Source of the DNA: Thermosipho melanesiensis BI429
GTDB lineage: Bacteria > Thermotogota > Thermotogae > Thermotogales > Fervidobacteriaceae
Assembly: GCF_000016905.1 (NCBI RefSeq)
Contig: NC_009616.1
Location: 1,851,239 to 1,915,238 of the forward strand
DNA: 64,000 nucleotides
Reading direction: 5' to 3'
A program made the position numbers and the translations under genes. Shown here in pieces: positions 63,072 through 64,000 of this stretch (within the stretch, counting starts at the first letter, position 1; each line of letters opens with the position of its first letter). The notes below the pieces were generated by a model. It was not told the DNA's origin and searched no databases. It saw only the letters and a program-made list of their open reading frames with translations.

Positions 63072-63890
63072 TCACCTCCCAATATATTTAACAATTGATG
63101 CCATATACGCTATACTCAATATTGCATCAAAAATCACCTTATAATCTTCATGGACAACTCGCACCTTTCTTCCATCAAACCTTTCAACTAATGGTATCAT
63201 TTCTATTAAATCAGCACGTGCTGTATCTGATAATTCTACTACAAGCTCGACAGGAGTATCAAATTTAAAAATCTCAAACTCTTCTTTTGGAATCTCAAGC
63301 ATTTTTTTAGTAGTTTCCTTTATATCGTTAATAACTTTTTTCATAGATCTATGTTTTGCCGAAAAACGTCCAAGAGAAGTTTTTGTTTCAACATAAAACA
63401 GATTTTTTAATTTAACTTGCCCTTTTAATTTATCATCACCAACAATCATAGCCACTGGTACATTAAAAATTCCCGCATAAGCTGCATTTATCAGGGCTTC
63501 ATTCATCAATTTTCCATTTATCCAAACATTAAAAATCGATGAAGATGAATAAGTATGATCCATAACTGCGTACCTTGTACCTATACCCGCGTGGTATCCA
63601 AAAAAGACAACCCTATCAAATGTCTCATCCAAACCTGTCATCATGTAATTTTTTCTAAAATTACCTGAGATTATCTCTACATTATCGTATTTTCGCGTAA
63701 TATCCCACAAAATATTGTCACCCATAGCATGGGAATCAGAAACAAGCACGTAATTTTCACCTACAGCATCCAAAAAACTTTCAAGTTGTTCTATCAAAAT
63801 ATTTTGTTTATACCTCACACCATGCACAACATCTGACCATTGAGTTATTCCACCCAAGCCCTCAAAATCAACTGAAACATAAATTTTCAC
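63072..63890 (-). CDS. M55 D-aminopeptidase (DppA family)
   Basis: About 272 residues. KIYVSVDFEGLGGIT carries the DxE zinc ligands. VLVSDSHAMGDN (His ligand), GYHAGIGT and the MDHTYSSSS segment match DppA. NEALINAAYAGIFNVPVAMIVGDD follows. It cleaves D-amino-acid peptides, perhaps from peptidoglycan turnover. The frame opens with an ATG at 63905 that forms part of the GGAGGTG site; the GTG at 63890 with 6-nt spacing is the likelier start. Confidence 0.9.
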   Translation of the reverse strand: MKIYVSVDFEGLGGITQWSDVVHGVRYKQNILIEQLESFLDAVGENYVLVSDSHAMGDNILWDITRKYDNVEIISGNFRKNYMMTGLDETFDRVVFFGYHAGIGTRYAVMDHTYSSSSIFNVWINGKLMNEALINAAYAGIFNVPVAMIVGDDKLKGQVKLKNLFYVETKTSLGRFSAKHRSMKKVINDIKETTKKMLEIPKEEFEIFKFDTPVELVVELSDTARADLIEMIPLVERFDGRKVRVVHEDYKVIFDAILSIAYMASIVKYIGR

Positions 63891-64000
63891 ATTTTTCACC
63901 TCCATGTTACAAAAATATTTTATCCTAAATTCCCAAAAAACCTAAGCTTCGCATACTCATGCATAAATTAGAAAATCAAAAATTCTCATCAATACTTAAT
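63891..64000. other. Intergenic end of window
   Basis: Non-coding AT-rich sequence upstream of the D-aminopeptidase gene. A weak minus-strand TAAAAT about 20-25 bp before the ribosome-binding site could be a -10. Nothing else was recognised. Confidence 0.4.

Noticed and set aside
1..64000. CRISPR arrays, tRNA or rRNA genes
   Set aside because: No regularly spaced repeats were seen, and none of the intergenic gaps holds a tRNA-like cloverleaf or rRNA sequence.

Overview
The window is a dense, AT-rich bacterial chromosome segment. Its gene content and family variants point to the Thermotogae, most likely a Thermosipho-like species. The pointers are a lysine-riboswitch asd-dapF-dapA-dapB-dapH-lysC operon, a K+-dependent (probably Na+-pumping) membrane pyrophosphatase, a Thermotoga-type FolD, ThyX instead of ThyA, an ODP/cytoplasmic chemoreceptor pair and a cobalamin riboswitch. 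The species name is an inference. Genes are packed with 4-nt ATGA overlaps, and TTG and GTG starts are common. No tRNA, rRNA or CRISPR array was seen.

Layout. 1-2875 (minus): odp, cytoplasmic chemoreceptor, DUF3783 gene, infB (cut by the window edge). 3044-6987 (plus): a YhhQ-type transporter, then a cobalamin riboswitch with its terminator controlling sucC-sucD and an AspT/SucE-like carrier. 7017-13486 (plus): lysine riboswitch and lysine/diaminopimelate operon ending in a class III aminotransferase. 13487-14641: decayed phospholipase-C-like gene, hairpins and an AT-rich gap holding promoter-like and operator-like sequences. 14642-30080 (plus): DegT aminotransferase, lnt, pncB, glycine cleavage genes (gcvT, gcvPA, gcvPB, without gcvH), Fe-alcohol dehydrogenase, rRNA methyltransferase, beta-propeller protein, Nudix, M20 hydrolase and hutU. 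30100-31327: a decayed IS3-family element that landed inside the terminator between hutU and korA. 31350-33881 (minus): oadB-korD-korA. 33976-63890 (minus): a very long co-directional block with holB, an orphan EcfA-type ATPase, SAM hydrolase, PFK-like protein, hppA, secF-secD-yajC, folD, thyX, rnhB, sir2, xseB-xseA, polA, an FtsA-like protein, mutS2, phosphate transport, ispD, a Fis-type regulator, carbamate kinase, phosphate butyryltransferase and a D-aminopeptidase.

How it may fit together. The most interesting reading is metabolic. The cobalamin riboswitch should silence sucCD and a putative succinate exporter when B12 is plentiful. Elsewhere in the window a Na+-pumping decarboxylase beta subunit sits with two 2-oxoacid:ferredoxin oxidoreductase subunits, behind a promoter with the same -35 and -10 hexamers as the B12 operon. 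This suggests, but does not prove, a B12-dependent switch in how succinyl-CoA is disposed of: a B12-requiring methylmalonyl-CoA/propionyl-CoA branch with Na+ pumping when B12 is present, and ATP-yielding succinate formation and export when it is absent. Other highlights are an apparent AUA start codon in an ATG-less EcfA-type gene (with an exact 4-nt ATAG overlap and a well-placed Shine-Dalgarno), a complete intrinsic terminator inside the first codons of a regulator gene, and a PFK paralogue that has lost its nucleotide-site residues and is coupled to the pyrophosphatase.
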